The notes under the pieces are model-generated. The model ran no database searches, was not told the origin of the DNA, and was given only the letters and a program-made list of their open reading frames with translations. The position numbers were made by a program, and so were the translations under genes. A stretch of DNA of 64,000 nucleotides from Cyrtodaria siliqua (Eukaryota > Mollusca > Bivalvia > Adapedonta > Hiatellidae), in NCBI GenBank assembly GCA_037043455.1, contig JAWPHD010000005.1, positions 124,001 to 188,000 on the forward strand. The letters run 5' to 3'. Position 1 is the first letter of the stretch. The number at the start of each line of letters is the position of its first letter. This document shows, in pieces, positions 9,940 through 19,888 of the stretch.

Positions 9940-10795
9940 CTTACTAATAACACAACTCTTACCAATAAAACAAGTCCTACCAATAAAACAACTCTTACCA
10001 ATAAAACAACTCTCCAAATAAAATACCTCCTACCAATAAAACAACTCTCCAAATAAAACAACTCTTACCAATAAAACAAATCCTAGCAATAAAACAACTC
10101 TCACCAATAAAACAACTCCTACCAATAAAACAACTCATACCAATAAAACAAATCCTACCAATAAAACAACTCTTACCAAAAAACAACACTCCAAATAAAA
10201 TAACTCCTACCAATAAAACAACTCTTACCAATAAAATAACTCCTACCAATTAAACAACCTATACTAATAATACAACTCTTACCAATAAAACAACTCTTAT
10301 CAATAAAACAACTCTTACCATTAAAACAACTCTTACCATTAAAACAACTCTCCAAATAATATACCTCCTATCAATAAAACAACTCTCCAAATAAAACAAC
10401 TCTTACCAATAAAACAAATCCTAGCACTAAAACAACTCTCACCAATAAAACAACTCCTACCAATAAAACAACTCCTACCAATAAAACAACTCATACCAAT
10501 AAAACAAATCCTACCAATAAAACAACTCTTACCAAAAAAACAACACTCCAAATAAAATAACTCCTACCAATAAAACAACTCTTACCAATAAAACATCTCT
10601 TACCAAAAAAACAACACTCCAAATAAAATAACTCCTACCAATAAAACAACCTATACTAATAATACAACTCTTACCAATAAAACAACTCTTATCAATAAAA
10701 CAACTCTTACAATTAAACAACTTATACCATTAAAACAACTCTTACCAATTAATCAATTCTTACAAAAAAACCAACTCTTACCAAAAAACAAAAAG
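9940..10795 (-). repeat. 18-bp minisatellite, right block, with higher-order units
   Basis: About 45 copies of 'aaaacaactcttaccaat' and variants ('ctcctaccaat', 'ctctccaaat'). Blocks of variants recur at a larger scale: the 'aaatcctagca' variant is at about 10,079 and 10,417 (338 bp apart) and the 'aacctatactaat' variant at about 10,256 and 10,648 (392 bp apart). Because 18 is divisible by three, the minus strand stays open and translates as a Cys-Phe-Ile-Gly-type repeat. I do not regard these as genes. Confidence 0.9.
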
Positions 10796-11860
10796 ATCAA
10801 GAAGGCCTGTGGACGCTCTATTGGCTACAACGGCTATTATATCAAGGGTTGTCGACATAAAATTCCCATCAGTACTTCATTTAACACATTGCAAAAACAA
10901 CAGGGCTAGGAAGGCCTTAGATCGTGATAATCATGGGCAATAAGTCGGCCGTGTCTAGTATAGCATGGGTATTTTTTAATTTGTCCCACTTTCTTCTATG
11001 AATGAAATTTCATAAAAAGATGGGTGGAGGGGTTTATATTGACATTCTAAACAAAGATGGTAAAGATCAGATAAAAAATAAAAGTAACTACAGATTTAAG
11101 GAAAATACAATACAGCATTCAGTTTCAACAAATCAAGGGCCATAACTCTGTCGGTACTAACAAGATCTAGCTGGTTAACGAACTTGTCCAAGATTTCATT
11201 GATATAACTAGACATCATACTGAGGCTTCCTGACAAATTTCGTAGAAATCCAACAAGCCGTTTAGGAGGAGTAGCGCCAACAAGAAATTTAAAATAAAAA
11301 TGTCAAAGGGCCATAAATGCTGTCAAAAATCAGCGAACTGAAACAAAAGCGCGATATGCACAACTAGGCATATTACCGATGCTTCCTGCCAAGTTTCGTC
11401 AAATTTAGGAGGAGTAGCGCCGACAAAAATGTAAAGTAAAATGTCAAGGGGCCGTAACTCCATCAAAAATCAACGAAACGGGGAAAAAACGCAATAGGCA
11501 CAACTCGAAAACATAATAATGCTTCCTGCTTAGTTTCGTAAAATCCAACATGGCGTTAACAATAAAAAATATATAAAAAATTAAAAAATAATAATAATAA
11601 TTAAACAAAATATCAAATGAAATAAAAACAATTTAAACATAAATCAATTAAAATATAAAAATATATTAAAAAAGAACAAAATAATACAAAAAACAAAGAA
11701 TTGTTTTAAAAAAAAAGAAAAAAGTTCGGATGAAAAATGAAGGCCATTTCGTCTTATACAGGCAAAATATAACATATAGCATTTTTAGCGATATTAAGGT
11801 TCATAACTTCGCTGTTACTGGTTCGATCTGGCTGGTTATCAATCTGTTAAAAGAAGGTAA
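10796..11860. repeat. Decayed 'gggccataactc' dispersed repeat
   Basis: It begins 'aagaaggcctgtggacgctc', matching the start of the repeat at 27,333, and contains several copies of '(a)gggccataactc' (11,139, and variants near 11,311, 11,448 and 11,808). Phrases such as 'cctgacaaatttcgtagaaa' and 'gttaacgaacttgtccaag' also match that family. From about 11,560 to 11,720 it is nearly pure A/T. No coding frame. Confidence 0.65.
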
Positions 11861-12280
11861 GATATAAAAAATGGGACAGGGAAAGAAACATTCAATGAAG
11901 ACAGTCAATCACAAAGCACAAAAACAAACACGCAAACAGACAAACAAGAAGGCAAAAGTAATAAAAAATGCAAACGACATCTTAAACACAAAAGGGTTGA
12001 CAATAGGACTTCCGCCTTAGAACGGTCAGTGGCCAAAACGGCCACTGAGGGTTTAAACCAGGTTCTAGGGGGAACCAAACCTCACGCTTACCCTATTGTC
12101 ATCCCAATTAAACGGGACAGTGTAAATAAAGAAATCCCCGCCATGAAATATTCTCTAACCAACAAGGCAGCGTCAAAAGGCAGTATAAGTGAAACACCTA
12201 GATGCTCGTGTAGATATAAATACAACAGAACACTTGACAGAAGCAAGAGAATAAAGGACAAATCAAGACCGCGGACAAAC

Positions 12281-12324
12281 ATCAAACGCCGACGTCCTAA
12301 TGGGCTTTAGGTAGGCGTCATCAT
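12281..12324 (-). promoter_or_regulatory. Candidate SECIS element, Naiad copy 3
   Basis: Same 44-nt layout as copy 1 on the minus strand: AUGA (12,321-12,324), apical AAA next to the stop codon, UGAU (12,281-12,284). The five-pair core ACGCC/GGCGU is kept. The apical part has drifted (GGGACGGU becomes AGGACGUC), losing two upper pairs. Confidence 0.45.
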
Positions 12325-13586
12325 AGGTTCCTGTCCGGTCATCGTACAATAAAAGAGTAAATCGTAGTGGCGAACTGTAAAAGGGTCCACCACCAAGCAT
12401 GCAGTACGTTGCAAAATGATAGGCTCACAACTTTTGATAAATATTTTAACAAGTTTAACAAAGATAGTATGAAAGTGATCATGACCAAAAATCTTACGAA
12501 GTTGTAAATCACATAACCATAGAAGTCAGGTTGTGATAGTCCTTGTCGCAGAAGCGTCCTTAAATAGCTTTTATATTTGGAAAGAAGATCAGGGCTACGA
12601 TAATAAAATGTTGCAAAGGTTCTACGAAGTTTATGGTAACGGTAGCTTTGATGGAGTAGCTTTTTAGTTATACAAAGATTACGAATATTAAAGTACTCAA
12701 CACGAGTACAAGCTCTAGAAAAACGAATAAGTTGAGACACATAGACTCCATAAGAAGTTGCTCGGGTAACATTCCCATCTAAGTGGGGATAATTAACAAT
12801 GTCAAAATTAAAATCATCTCTCTTGTCATAGATTTTGCTAATAATTTCACCATTTTCAATAGAGAGATCTAAATCAAGAAAAGAAGCGTTATTATCAGAA
12901 ATATTAGTCTTGTTAAGCTGAAGTTCTTTAGGATAAATATTATTAACCATAATTGGAAAGAAAGGGTTGTCAATGTTCAAAATGTCATCCAGATACCGAG
13001 AGGTGTCATTAAAGGCTTTTTTCGTATGTGTCGTGCTCGGCCGTTTCCAAAGGTCATTATCATACTCTTTTTTCAATAACATCTGCCTGGGTATCTGGTG
13101 AAAGACTTAACATGAAATCTCTATCATTGCAATATAAAAACAAACCTCCGACAGGTGGTGCACAGTTCGTACCCATAGGGATACCGACAATTTGTCTATA
13201 AACGGTGATTCCATACCTGACGAAAATATTATCTAATAGGAAAATGAGTGCTTCACAAACTTCATGGCAAGTCCACTTAGTGTAATTATCCAAACTGTCG
13301 TTAGTAAAAAAAACTCTTTAATATTATTACAGGCCATAAATGTAGTATTTTCCCTTGCGAATGTTATTTGAATGAGCGCAATAAGGTGATGTGGTAAGGT
13401 AGTATATAGTGTAGAGAAGTCATAAGTGCTTATTGATGAATCTTGACGCTTATTGAAATTTTATGAAGGACATCTCCTGAATTTTTTATAGACCGAAATA
13501 AATTAATCCCAGAGTTTTCATAAGTTTTATCACAATATAGTTTAACGTGATCTTTAACGGCAGTAAGACAAGAAGTTAAAAGTTGT
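12307..13586 (-). pseudogene. Naiad RT, copy 3 (broken)
   Basis: Read on the minus strand it shows the motif A region, motif B GIPMGTNCAPPVGGLFLYC (about 13,120-13,180) and an intact motif C YLDDILNIDNPFF (about 12,967-13,005). The thumb region and C-terminus follow. Breaks: an extra T in a T-run near 13,305, the ~55-bp insertion between ...ADVIE and AFNDTS, which brings a stop, and a frame change after the DFYGYVIYN segment near 12,505. The expected end is the TAA at 12,307-12,309, as in copy 1. It keeps the catalytic Asp pair that copy 1 has lost. Confidence 0.8.
13022..13078. repeat. ~55-bp insert of dispersed repeat R1 inside Naiad copy 3
   Basis: Contains 'tcgtatgtgtcgtgctcgg' and 'catactcttttttc'. 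It matches one end of the repeat family seen at 14,820-15,165 and 60,823-61,165. It interrupts the RT between codons that are adjacent in copy 1 (VIE|AFND), so it arrived after the Naiad. Confidence 0.75.
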
Positions 13587-14034
13587 GGTGCAACAAACAT
13601 CTCCAAACTCTGCTGAGTTGTTCTACAGTTATAAATGTATCAACTGTGTAAATGTTCGACTGGGAAAAGACGCTGTGACCAAAACATGTAAAGGTGCCGA
13701 CACAATTAAGCTAAAAGCATTACACGGCGGTATCAAGCCTCAACCCCGAAAGACGTATCCTTTCGACGTAACATTAAGTTCCGCAGCATGGTTAAATGAC
13801 GGACGTGCAAATTCTGCCATAGAAAAAGTAAATGCGGTTGGCGGGTCATTTCCCCAAAACATAAAAGTGTTACGCTCACTTAAGAAAATTCAGGACAAAA
13901 ATACCTTCGACAAACATCTACAAATGTTACAAACTTATAAAACAGCCAGATATATCAACAAAGTGAACACATTTAAAGTATACGATGACCAACGAAAACA
14001 TAAAACATACTCAACTGACCTTCTCGACAAGTAA
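13585..14034 (+). CDS. Orphan open reading frame, 149 codons, function unknown
   Basis: The frame is open from about 13,585 to the TAA at 14,032-14,034 and has no ATG at its left end (the first possible start is GTG). It begins exactly where Naiad copy 3 stops, so its 5' part may have been cut away or be an upstream exon. The product would be basic and Lys-rich, with an early CINC pair and a later Cys (KTCKGAD), a segment PFDVTLSSAAWLNDGRANSA, and a hydrophilic C-terminus ending DLLDK. Its base composition is more even than that of the AT-rich flanks, and it is long for chance sequence. I do not recognise the family. It could be a host exon fragment, a retrocopy, or part of an unrecognised transposon ORF. 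Confidence 0.4.
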   Translation: MVQQTSPNSAELFYSYKCINCVNVRLGKDAVTKTCKGADTIKLKALHGGIKPQPRKTYPFDVTLSSAAWLNDGRANSAIEKVNAVGGSFPQNIKVLRSLKKIQDKNTFDKHLQMLQTYKTARYINKVNTFKVYDDQRKHKTYSTDLLDK

Positions 14035-14461
14035 CAATGACCACCAATTTTGCTATATGAAAAGTGTGCGTGGTAAGAATTTGATATGAAACACTACAAT
14101 ATGATAATATAAACAATCTACTCACATGAAGCATGTAATCAGGATACTCCTTATGACCTAAACACACTCTTGGTACCACGTGCAGGCATCTTTGTCTTTC
14201 CATGTTGACAATATGTGGCTCCAAGTTGAGATGAATTTATCAACACTATATAATATATATAGGAACCGTCACGTGTGGACCACTGCAAACATACTGTAAA
14301 ATGTATATTGGTCTTTAAATCTCCCCTCAATCAGGCTATATCGCCTAACAAGCTAGACAGTATAAACAGGCGATATAAGTTTAACACAAAGGTATCATGT
14401 ATATATATATATAATCATATATATATGATTATAAAAAGTAGCTACAATGAAACGACAAGAT
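14035..14461. other. Non-coding stretch, nothing recognised
   Basis: AT-rich spacer with a (TA)-rich run near 14,400-14,430 that folds on itself ('atcatatatatatgat'). No gene-like signal. Confidence 0.5.
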
Positions 14462-14600
14462 AACATTGAAGACAAACATCAAACGTTAACGTCCTGTTTA
14501 GTAAGACGTCATCATAGCGTTCACACTTTGTCCATCCATCACACAATTAAAGAAGAAAGCATTATACTAACCATGCTTGTTCAGTGTGGCGGCAGTAAAA
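14462..14600 (-). mobile_element. Naiad 3' end fragment with SECIS relic
   Basis: Minus-strand match to the last codons and first UTR bases of copies 1 and 3 ('tgatgacgtc', 'tttgatgtttgtc'). The SECIS-like block is at 14,478-14,515, with AUGA, AAA and UGAU kept but 6 nt shorter. In the lower stem one C-G pair of copy 1 is replaced by U-A, the next pair is broken and the upper stem no longer pairs, so this copy is decaying. Confidence 0.55.
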
Positions 14601-14819
14601 CGTCTCCCCGCGCTTGCAATCAGCATTTGGAGATCGCTGAGCCCGATATTTATATTTAGTTATCGGTGGTACATTTTCAATTGCTTTTGTTTTCTTACTT
14701 AATTTTCGATTCGGTGGTTCCACTATTCCGGCCGATAAAAGGCTACGGGTATTGTTTACCACTCATAGGATATGTTGTCTGCTTTTTAATTTAGTCTTTT
14801 GGCTGTTACCTGTGATACG
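14601..14819. other. Unclassified spacer
   Basis: No coding or RNA feature seen between the Naiad fragment and repeat R1. Confidence 0.4.
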
Positions 14820-15165
14820 CAGGCTTCATAAATGCTGCTCCAAACTAAATTCCATTTTGTTTATTTCGCTCTTCGGGGCATAGTATTTTGTTAGATACTG
14901 GGACCATACGCCGCTGGACATGGGGGAAGAAAATATTTCTATGTCCACCGCCATATGCATGCCATCTTCGGGATGGTTACAATTATGTACTATTGATTTT
15001 ATGAATATGAGTTCTACTCAACCCTGGGCTAGAGGTCATGAGCGGTAGCTAGTATATTTCACTACCGTTCATGAACAGTCTCAGTCAAACCGAGACTGCA
15101 ATATTTCGTATGTGTCGTGTTCGTCCGTTTCCAAATTTCCACTCTCATACTCTTTTTCTGATACT
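14820..15165 (+). repeat. Dispersed repeat family R1, copy 1
   Basis: A ~345-bp block whose reverse complement occurs at 60,823-61,165. Shared phrases are 'ttatttcgctcttcggggca', 'ccgccatatgc', 'catgagcggtag', 'aaaccgagactgc' and 'tcgtatgtgtcgtgttcg'. It contains two short hairpins ('gagcggtag...ctacc.ctc' and 'cagtctc...gagactg'). Parts also occur at 13,022-13,078 and near 39,800 and 40,080. There is no ORF; it is probably a non-autonomous element. Confidence 0.65.
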
Positions 15166-15484
15166 AACCACCGTTACTGTCAAAGTATATTATGCTTCGT
15201 ATAAGATGACAATGAATAGATAGTTGAAAACATCAACTGGCCAGTCCTATAATGAAGCTGGTACAAGCCTTGCTCAATATAATGGAATTTCAAAAGAGAC
15301 TACCCCCATAGGGTTTCTAAATAATTTCTTTATGTGTTCTATGCTTATGTATTACCATTTTTTACTTAATTGACAATGTTGAGCTATTTATGATTCAGCG
15401 CAAACTAAGACAATTATGTTTATATTAGTTTCTAACTGCGCGGGGTCTATACATATTATTTCCACACAGCAACATAAAGAGATC
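15166..15484. other. Unclassified spacer
   Basis: No gene, tRNA-like box pair or clear repeat found. Confidence 0.4.
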
Positions 15485-15612
15485 AATGGTGGGTTTGCTT
15501 ACACAGTCAACTTAAATCATGAAAGGGGTGGTAACGTGTTTTTTTTCTTGTCGTGCCCTTATTTATTTATTATCGTGTTTCTCTGGCATTTGCCAAGACA
15601 GTGACTACTTTA
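15485..15612 (+). mobile_element. Degenerate Naiad 3' end
   Basis: 'tttcttgtcgtgccctta' and 'ctctggcatttgccaag' match the start of the copy 1 3' UTR (5,625-5,680). The preceding ~50 bases align only loosely with the ORF end. Highly decayed. Confidence 0.5.
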
Positions 15613-15739
15613 TGTGTGTGTTTTTTTTGGCTTTTTTATGTTAAAATATAGATTTTAGAAGAACAATGAGAGACGTGTGTGTTACATTTTTTTCAACGAC
15701 ATCATCTACATGGAGTAAATGCGGTAAACTCTGACTTTT

Positions 15740-16430
15740 CAGGAACAATATGCACCAGAGCAACCAAAATGGGAGTATACATTTACACTAGGCAGCGTAG
15801 CTCCATTACACGGACAGTTGTTTTCACAATACCATGACAAGAAGTCGTACGCATCATTAACTTCATCCATGTTTCGTAAAGTGCAGTAATCAACACACAT
15901 TGGATCTAACTTTCATCGAAGATGGTGCAGCTCATATACACAGACAGCGCAGTTACATGAATAAACCGATAATATAGTTAACACTGATATCCCCTTTTCC
16001 CCCTTCAGAATCTATGATTAATACTATATATATCATTAAAAATCTTGAGCTCAGCTAAGCTAAACATTCTAAAACTCTCGCTTCTGTTCTCGATTTGAAT
16101 CTCTTCATTGAAAATAGAGACATACTGAGCAAGATGTATCGTGAATCTATAAAGACAGATGAATTTAATTGCGACATGGCTAAGTATCTTTACAATGACA
16201 GCGATGTTACCCGAGCAGGAGCTAATAGAGTATATGTTTCACAACGTATTCGTTTGACTTGTTATCAGTTTACACCGTATTCGTTTTACCTGTGATCGAG
16301 TTGACGATTTTAACGTTCGGAACCGTTATATAACTAAAGTCTACAGCGTCAGGTACTATTTTATCACTACTGCTAAAATACACTTTGAAAAACCCTTAAA
16401 ACATTTCATTATTGTAACCCTGATCTCTGT
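15740..16430 (+). pseudogene. Degenerate Naiad RT fragments
   Basis: Two decayed pieces. At about 15,745-15,815 one frame reads CTRATKMGVYI, resembling TRATSYGVYVSQLIR of the RT C-terminal part. At 16,075-16,430 the frame reads LDLNLFIENRDILSKMY, then NDSDVTRAGANRVYVSQRIRLT, then after breaks DDFNVRNRYITK and FHYCNPDL. These are colinear with copies 1 and 3, but with many substitutions and indels, so this is the oldest Naiad insertion in the window. Neither catalytic RT motif is present. Confidence 0.6.
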
Positions 16431-16515
16431 TTGATTTTTAGATATGTTGTTGTTTGATTTTAGTTATGTTGTTGTTTGATTTTAGGTATGTTGTTGTTTG
16501 ATTTTAGGTATGTGA
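16428..16515 (+). repeat. 22-bp tandem repeat, ~4 copies
   Basis: 'atgttgttgtttgatttta' with a short GT-rich spacer, repeated in tandem directly after the Naiad debris. Confidence 0.85.
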
Positions 16516-16891
16516 GACTTCAGTATACTTTATATTTCGTGTTGTTTAATTAAGACGAACGTATCTAAAAGTTAAAAGTTATAAGTAATATTAATGTCCT
16601 GTCGTTTGGTTTTAGAAACGACGTCTCACAAACCCACACTGTGAGACAAAGATGAACCACGAACGTCCACAACCCTTTTTTACATAATGAAACGAGTTCT
16701 CAATTATTTAATTTTAACCAGCCTTTCAGCGAATTAAAAATTTAAAATAAGTGATAATAAATTGAATAAATCTGATAAGGGAGTCAAATGTGTAAAACAG
16801 TGAATTTAATTGGACACAAAATTGTTACGGCGTTAGACACACATTAGCGCCAAATCGTTTTGTAACATCATACAACTTATCATCATTATCG
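16516..16891. other. Non-coding stretch, nothing recognised
   Basis: AT-rich, no gene signal. Confidence 0.45.
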
Positions 16892-16895
16892 TTAA

Positions 16896-17074
16896 CCCTT
16901 AACCCGCTAAGCACGACTATAATATCCTTTGCGTCCATTGTAAACCCAGATTAGCCTGCGAGTAACCCGGCTGCTGATCAGTCATTTTCTCCAAAACACC
17001 CCTTTGTCACATAAAAGGTATGGTCTTAATTCAAAGAAAGAACAGTCCATTATATATATTTAGCGGGTTAAGGG
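16896..17074. mobile_element. piggyBac-like MITE at a TTAA site
   Basis: 'aacccttaacccgctaa' (16,894-16,910) is the perfect reverse complement of 17,060-17,076. Taking the element as starting with CCCTTAACCCGCTAA, it is preceded by TTAA (16,892-16,895) and followed by TTGA (17,075-17,078), one base from TTAA. A TTAA target and ends starting CCC are what piggyBac-family MITEs show. The ~180-bp interior has no ORF. The alternative is an unrelated TIR element. Confidence 0.6.
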
Positions 17075-17078
17075 TTGA

Positions 17079-17606
17079 GCACAAAAAATAACGTTGGCTA
17101 TTTAACAGTTCGATTTTCCTCTTAACAGACTTTAAGAAAAAAAGAAATCCGATTTGTAGTATGTTAATTATTTATTATGAGCTGTTGATAATTGATAAGT
17201 ATATGACCTAGATCCGGATATTTTATAATCAAATTATTTGAACCAAATATCTCTGCAAGCAAAAATAAAATGTATATGGACAAATATGTTGCAATTCATC
17301 CACACGAGTCGGATACTTATTAGATCTATGACCCTGAGTCCTCAGGTATTCCTTTATAATTAAACAGAGCAAATGTAACTATTTATTTTGAGATTGTATT
17401 GTACCGTTAAATATAAAATAATATATTTTATGAAGAAAACATTTATTACAACATAAACTGTTATATAAGACCTCCAGGGTGATATGTGAGATGGATATAC
17501 CGATAATACGTTTATATCACAGTTGTATACCTCTATAGGGTTATTATTAAAATAAGTATTTAAAAAAGGAAAGAATACCTTACCTGAACAAAATCTGAAA
17601 TATATG
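17079..17606. other. Non-coding stretch, nothing recognised
   Basis: AT-rich spacer between two MITEs; no ORF or RNA signal. Confidence 0.45.
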
Positions 17607-17882
17607 CATTACGTGGTCCCGCCTTAATTCCATTAGGCGATGGGAATGTTTATATTAGCATGATTTTATAACGGATATTTCGAAAATAAAATACGTTTTA
17701 AAACATCTAATGACAAAATGCAGTAACTTGTTTAAAATTACCTATTAAATGTTTTGATTTTAGAATATGCAATATTTTTAAACTGAAATTAAGGTTTTAT
17801 TTCATACCCAGCCAACCCCGTTTTCGCTTCTTGGAGAAGGGTTTGGATGGGGTATGAAAGTTAATACTCGGAACACGTAATG
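17607..17882. mobile_element. MITE family M1, copy 1
   Basis: Ends in 'cattacgtggtcc' and, at the other end, 'ggaacacgtaatg', a 13-bp TIR with one mismatch. The interior, including a hairpin near the right end ('atacccagccaacccc'...'ggatggggtat') around a 'gttttcgcttcttggagaag' loop, is shared with the copy at 19,598. No coding capacity. Confidence 0.8.
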
Positions 17883-18554
17883 TATAAAAAAAGTATAAAC
17901 AGGAATTATATATTTTACATTTCACAGGGGAGACTCCTTAGTTTCGAATGAATGTCCATGGGGAATTTCTTATAAAATAGAAATCTAAGAGATTAAAAGC
18001 CATGTACAGGCTAGACAATGAAAATGAAATCCACAAATGCGGTGTTTTTGATTTGATTTTTTGTTTTGACATAATAGTTAATTTTGGTATAAATACATTT
18101 TTTGTACTGTGACCCGTATGTAGCCTGTAAGCAGAAAATCGTAAATGGTGGCTATGTTTTAAATGATAGCTTTTGTTATCATTTCCTGCACTTCTGCAGG
18201 TGACATCAGATTACGAAAAAAAAGCCGGTTAAGGTAAGTAGATATAGCATGTTTATGACAATTTGGAGTGTTTGTCATTCAATTATGGATGTGTTATTAT
18301 ATCTCAAATAAGGGACAGGTTTATGCTGTCGTGTGTCTATAAATGTCATGTTTTCCCTTTTTTGAGTTCTGAGTTGGTGGGGTAAATGAAGTTGTATTTG
18401 TAGGCAGAGACAACCGATTTTGTTGCTTTCTAGCATGTATTTGATAATCTTTCAGGAACAATGCATGTTTGTTAGTTTTGAAAAATAGAATTCAAGTTAT
18501 TTAGCGTAGTGTATATGTCTGAAAATAGTCTGAATTTCAAAGAAAACTGTAGAT
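17883..18554. other. Non-coding stretch, nothing recognised
   Basis: About 670 bp without a supported gene, tRNA or repeat boundary. Confidence 0.45.
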
Positions 18555-18825
18555 TCCGACCACAGTCAACCGGAAACACAAATTAAAACAAACACCAATT
18601 ACAATAAGAAGAAAGGCACGTGACATCACAATTAAAAATAGGTCGACAATAGGGCTACCGCTTGGAACGGTAAGTGGCAAAATGGCTGCTGGGGTTTAAA
18701 CCAGGTTCTAGGATGCACCAAACCTCACTTATACACGACTGTCATCCCAATAAAGCGGACAATGTAAAGAAATAAATCCACACCAGGCTATATTCGCTAA
18801 CAAATATGGCAGCATTAATAGCCAA
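18555..18825 (-). mobile_element. Naiad 3' UTR fragment (subfamily A), minus strand
   Basis: Reverse complement of the copy 1 3' UTR. It includes 'ttgacaatagggctacc'-type sequence ('gtcgacaatagggctaccg'), 'ggtttaaaccaggttctagg', 'caccaaacctcac' and the 'ggacaatgtaaagaaataaa' segment near the ORF end. The 5'-most coding bases are absent. Confidence 0.75.
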
Positions 18826-19401
18826 CAATATCAGCCTAACATAGATAATCATGTATAGATGACTATAAAAACCAAAGCCTAGACAGCCCACAGTGCAAAT
18901 ATTCAAGGGAATATGTATTTAATTCCATCCTCATATGCCTGCATTATAGCAATATTGAATAAATATACCTGTTATGCACTACTTTGACAATAAATTATTG
19001 TTGAAAACAATCCAAGAAGTGCCACACTTTGCCCAGAATGCATAGTCATCCGGGCCGTTTTCAGCCGGCTATTGTCACCCGAACATAAACATCTCAAACG
19101 GTGTCACAGTATATTTTGCAATTAGTTGAATACTACCTATGTGGTTTTCCCAGTTTTTACCCAGATAGACATTCAGTGCAGAAATATTTTAATTAACCCA
19201 AAAATTAACCCAGTTAATGTCCTAATTGAAATGACTTTTATTTTGAAAAAAATTATGTTGTCACCAGGGCATTCAGCGCATTTTGAATGTACATTTACTG
19301 CTGCCGGTATCTTATATCCCATTTCAGAAAAAAGCGTCCTGTAGCCTATTCCCTTCAATGAAAAGCCAGAGCAACAAGAGAACAAACCATTAGTTCAAGA
19401 T
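18826..19401. other. Non-coding stretch, nothing recognised
   Basis: No supported feature; overlapping short ORFs on both strands near 19,130-19,385 show no codon pattern or motif. Confidence 0.4.
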
Positions 19402-19500
19402 GAACGTCTTTTCGCGCTGCATTTGTCGTCTTTTCCTCCTGTCGTCTTTTCGTTCTGTCGTCTTTTCGGGGGCGAAATAACGAAAAGACGACAAATGGCA
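19402..19500. repeat. Short 'gtcgtcttttc' tandem with inverted copy
   Basis: Four direct copies of a 'gtcgtcttttc' motif at ~20-bp spacing, followed by its reverse complement ('gaaaagacgacaaat'), giving an imperfect hairpin. Confidence 0.75.
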
Positions 19501-19597
19501 GAAATCAGCCATGATAGAAAGTGGATATTAAATAGAGATGCTTATAGTAACGCCTGATAAATATTGCCGCGTGTCTTGGTGGAATGTCTTTTTTTAC

Positions 19598-19888
19598 CAT
19601 TACGTGGTCCAGCCTCAATTCCATTAAGCGATTGGAATGCTTTTATCATGTTTATTAGGAGGATTTTATAACAGATATTTCGACAAAAAAACATGTTTAA
19701 AAACATATTTTACTGATTTTTTTTTATATTACCTGTCTAAAATTACATATTTAATGTTTTAGTTTTACAATAAGCAAACTTTTTAAGCCGAAATTAAGGT
19801 TTTATTTCATACCCCAGCCAACCCCGTTTTCGCTTCTTGGAGAAGAGGTTGTATGGGGTATGAACGTTAATATAAGGACCACGTAATG
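19598..19888. mobile_element. MITE family M1, copy 2
   Basis: Perfect 13-bp TIRs 'cattacgtggtcc' and 'ggaccacgtaatg'. The interior matches 17,607-17,882. Copy B of the segmental duplication lacks it at the corresponding place (near 30,835-30,860), so it inserted after the duplication or was lost there. Confidence 0.85.

Larger units (their letters stand above)
11861..13603 (-). mobile_element. Naiad copy 3 (subfamily A), minus strand, 5' truncated
   Basis: On the minus strand it reads from just after the RT2 region ('cttttaacttcttgtc' at about 13,585) through the rest of the RT into the complete 3' UTR. It ends at 'ttttttatatc' (11,861), the same 3' terminus as copy 1. Coding and UTR sequences are very close to copy 1. 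The 5' junction abuts the orphan ORF at 13,585. A ~55-bp piece of another repeat is inserted at 13,022-13,078. Confidence 0.85.

Noticed and set aside
9858..10720. Minus-strand Cys/Phe/Ile/Gly repeat proteins
   Set aside because: By-product of an 18-bp repeat, whose length keeps one frame open; no promoter or homologous domain.
16891..17076. Telomere-like repeat (AACCCTTAACCC)
   Set aside because: Only one copy per end, inverted, and not the TTAGGG register; it is a MITE terminus.
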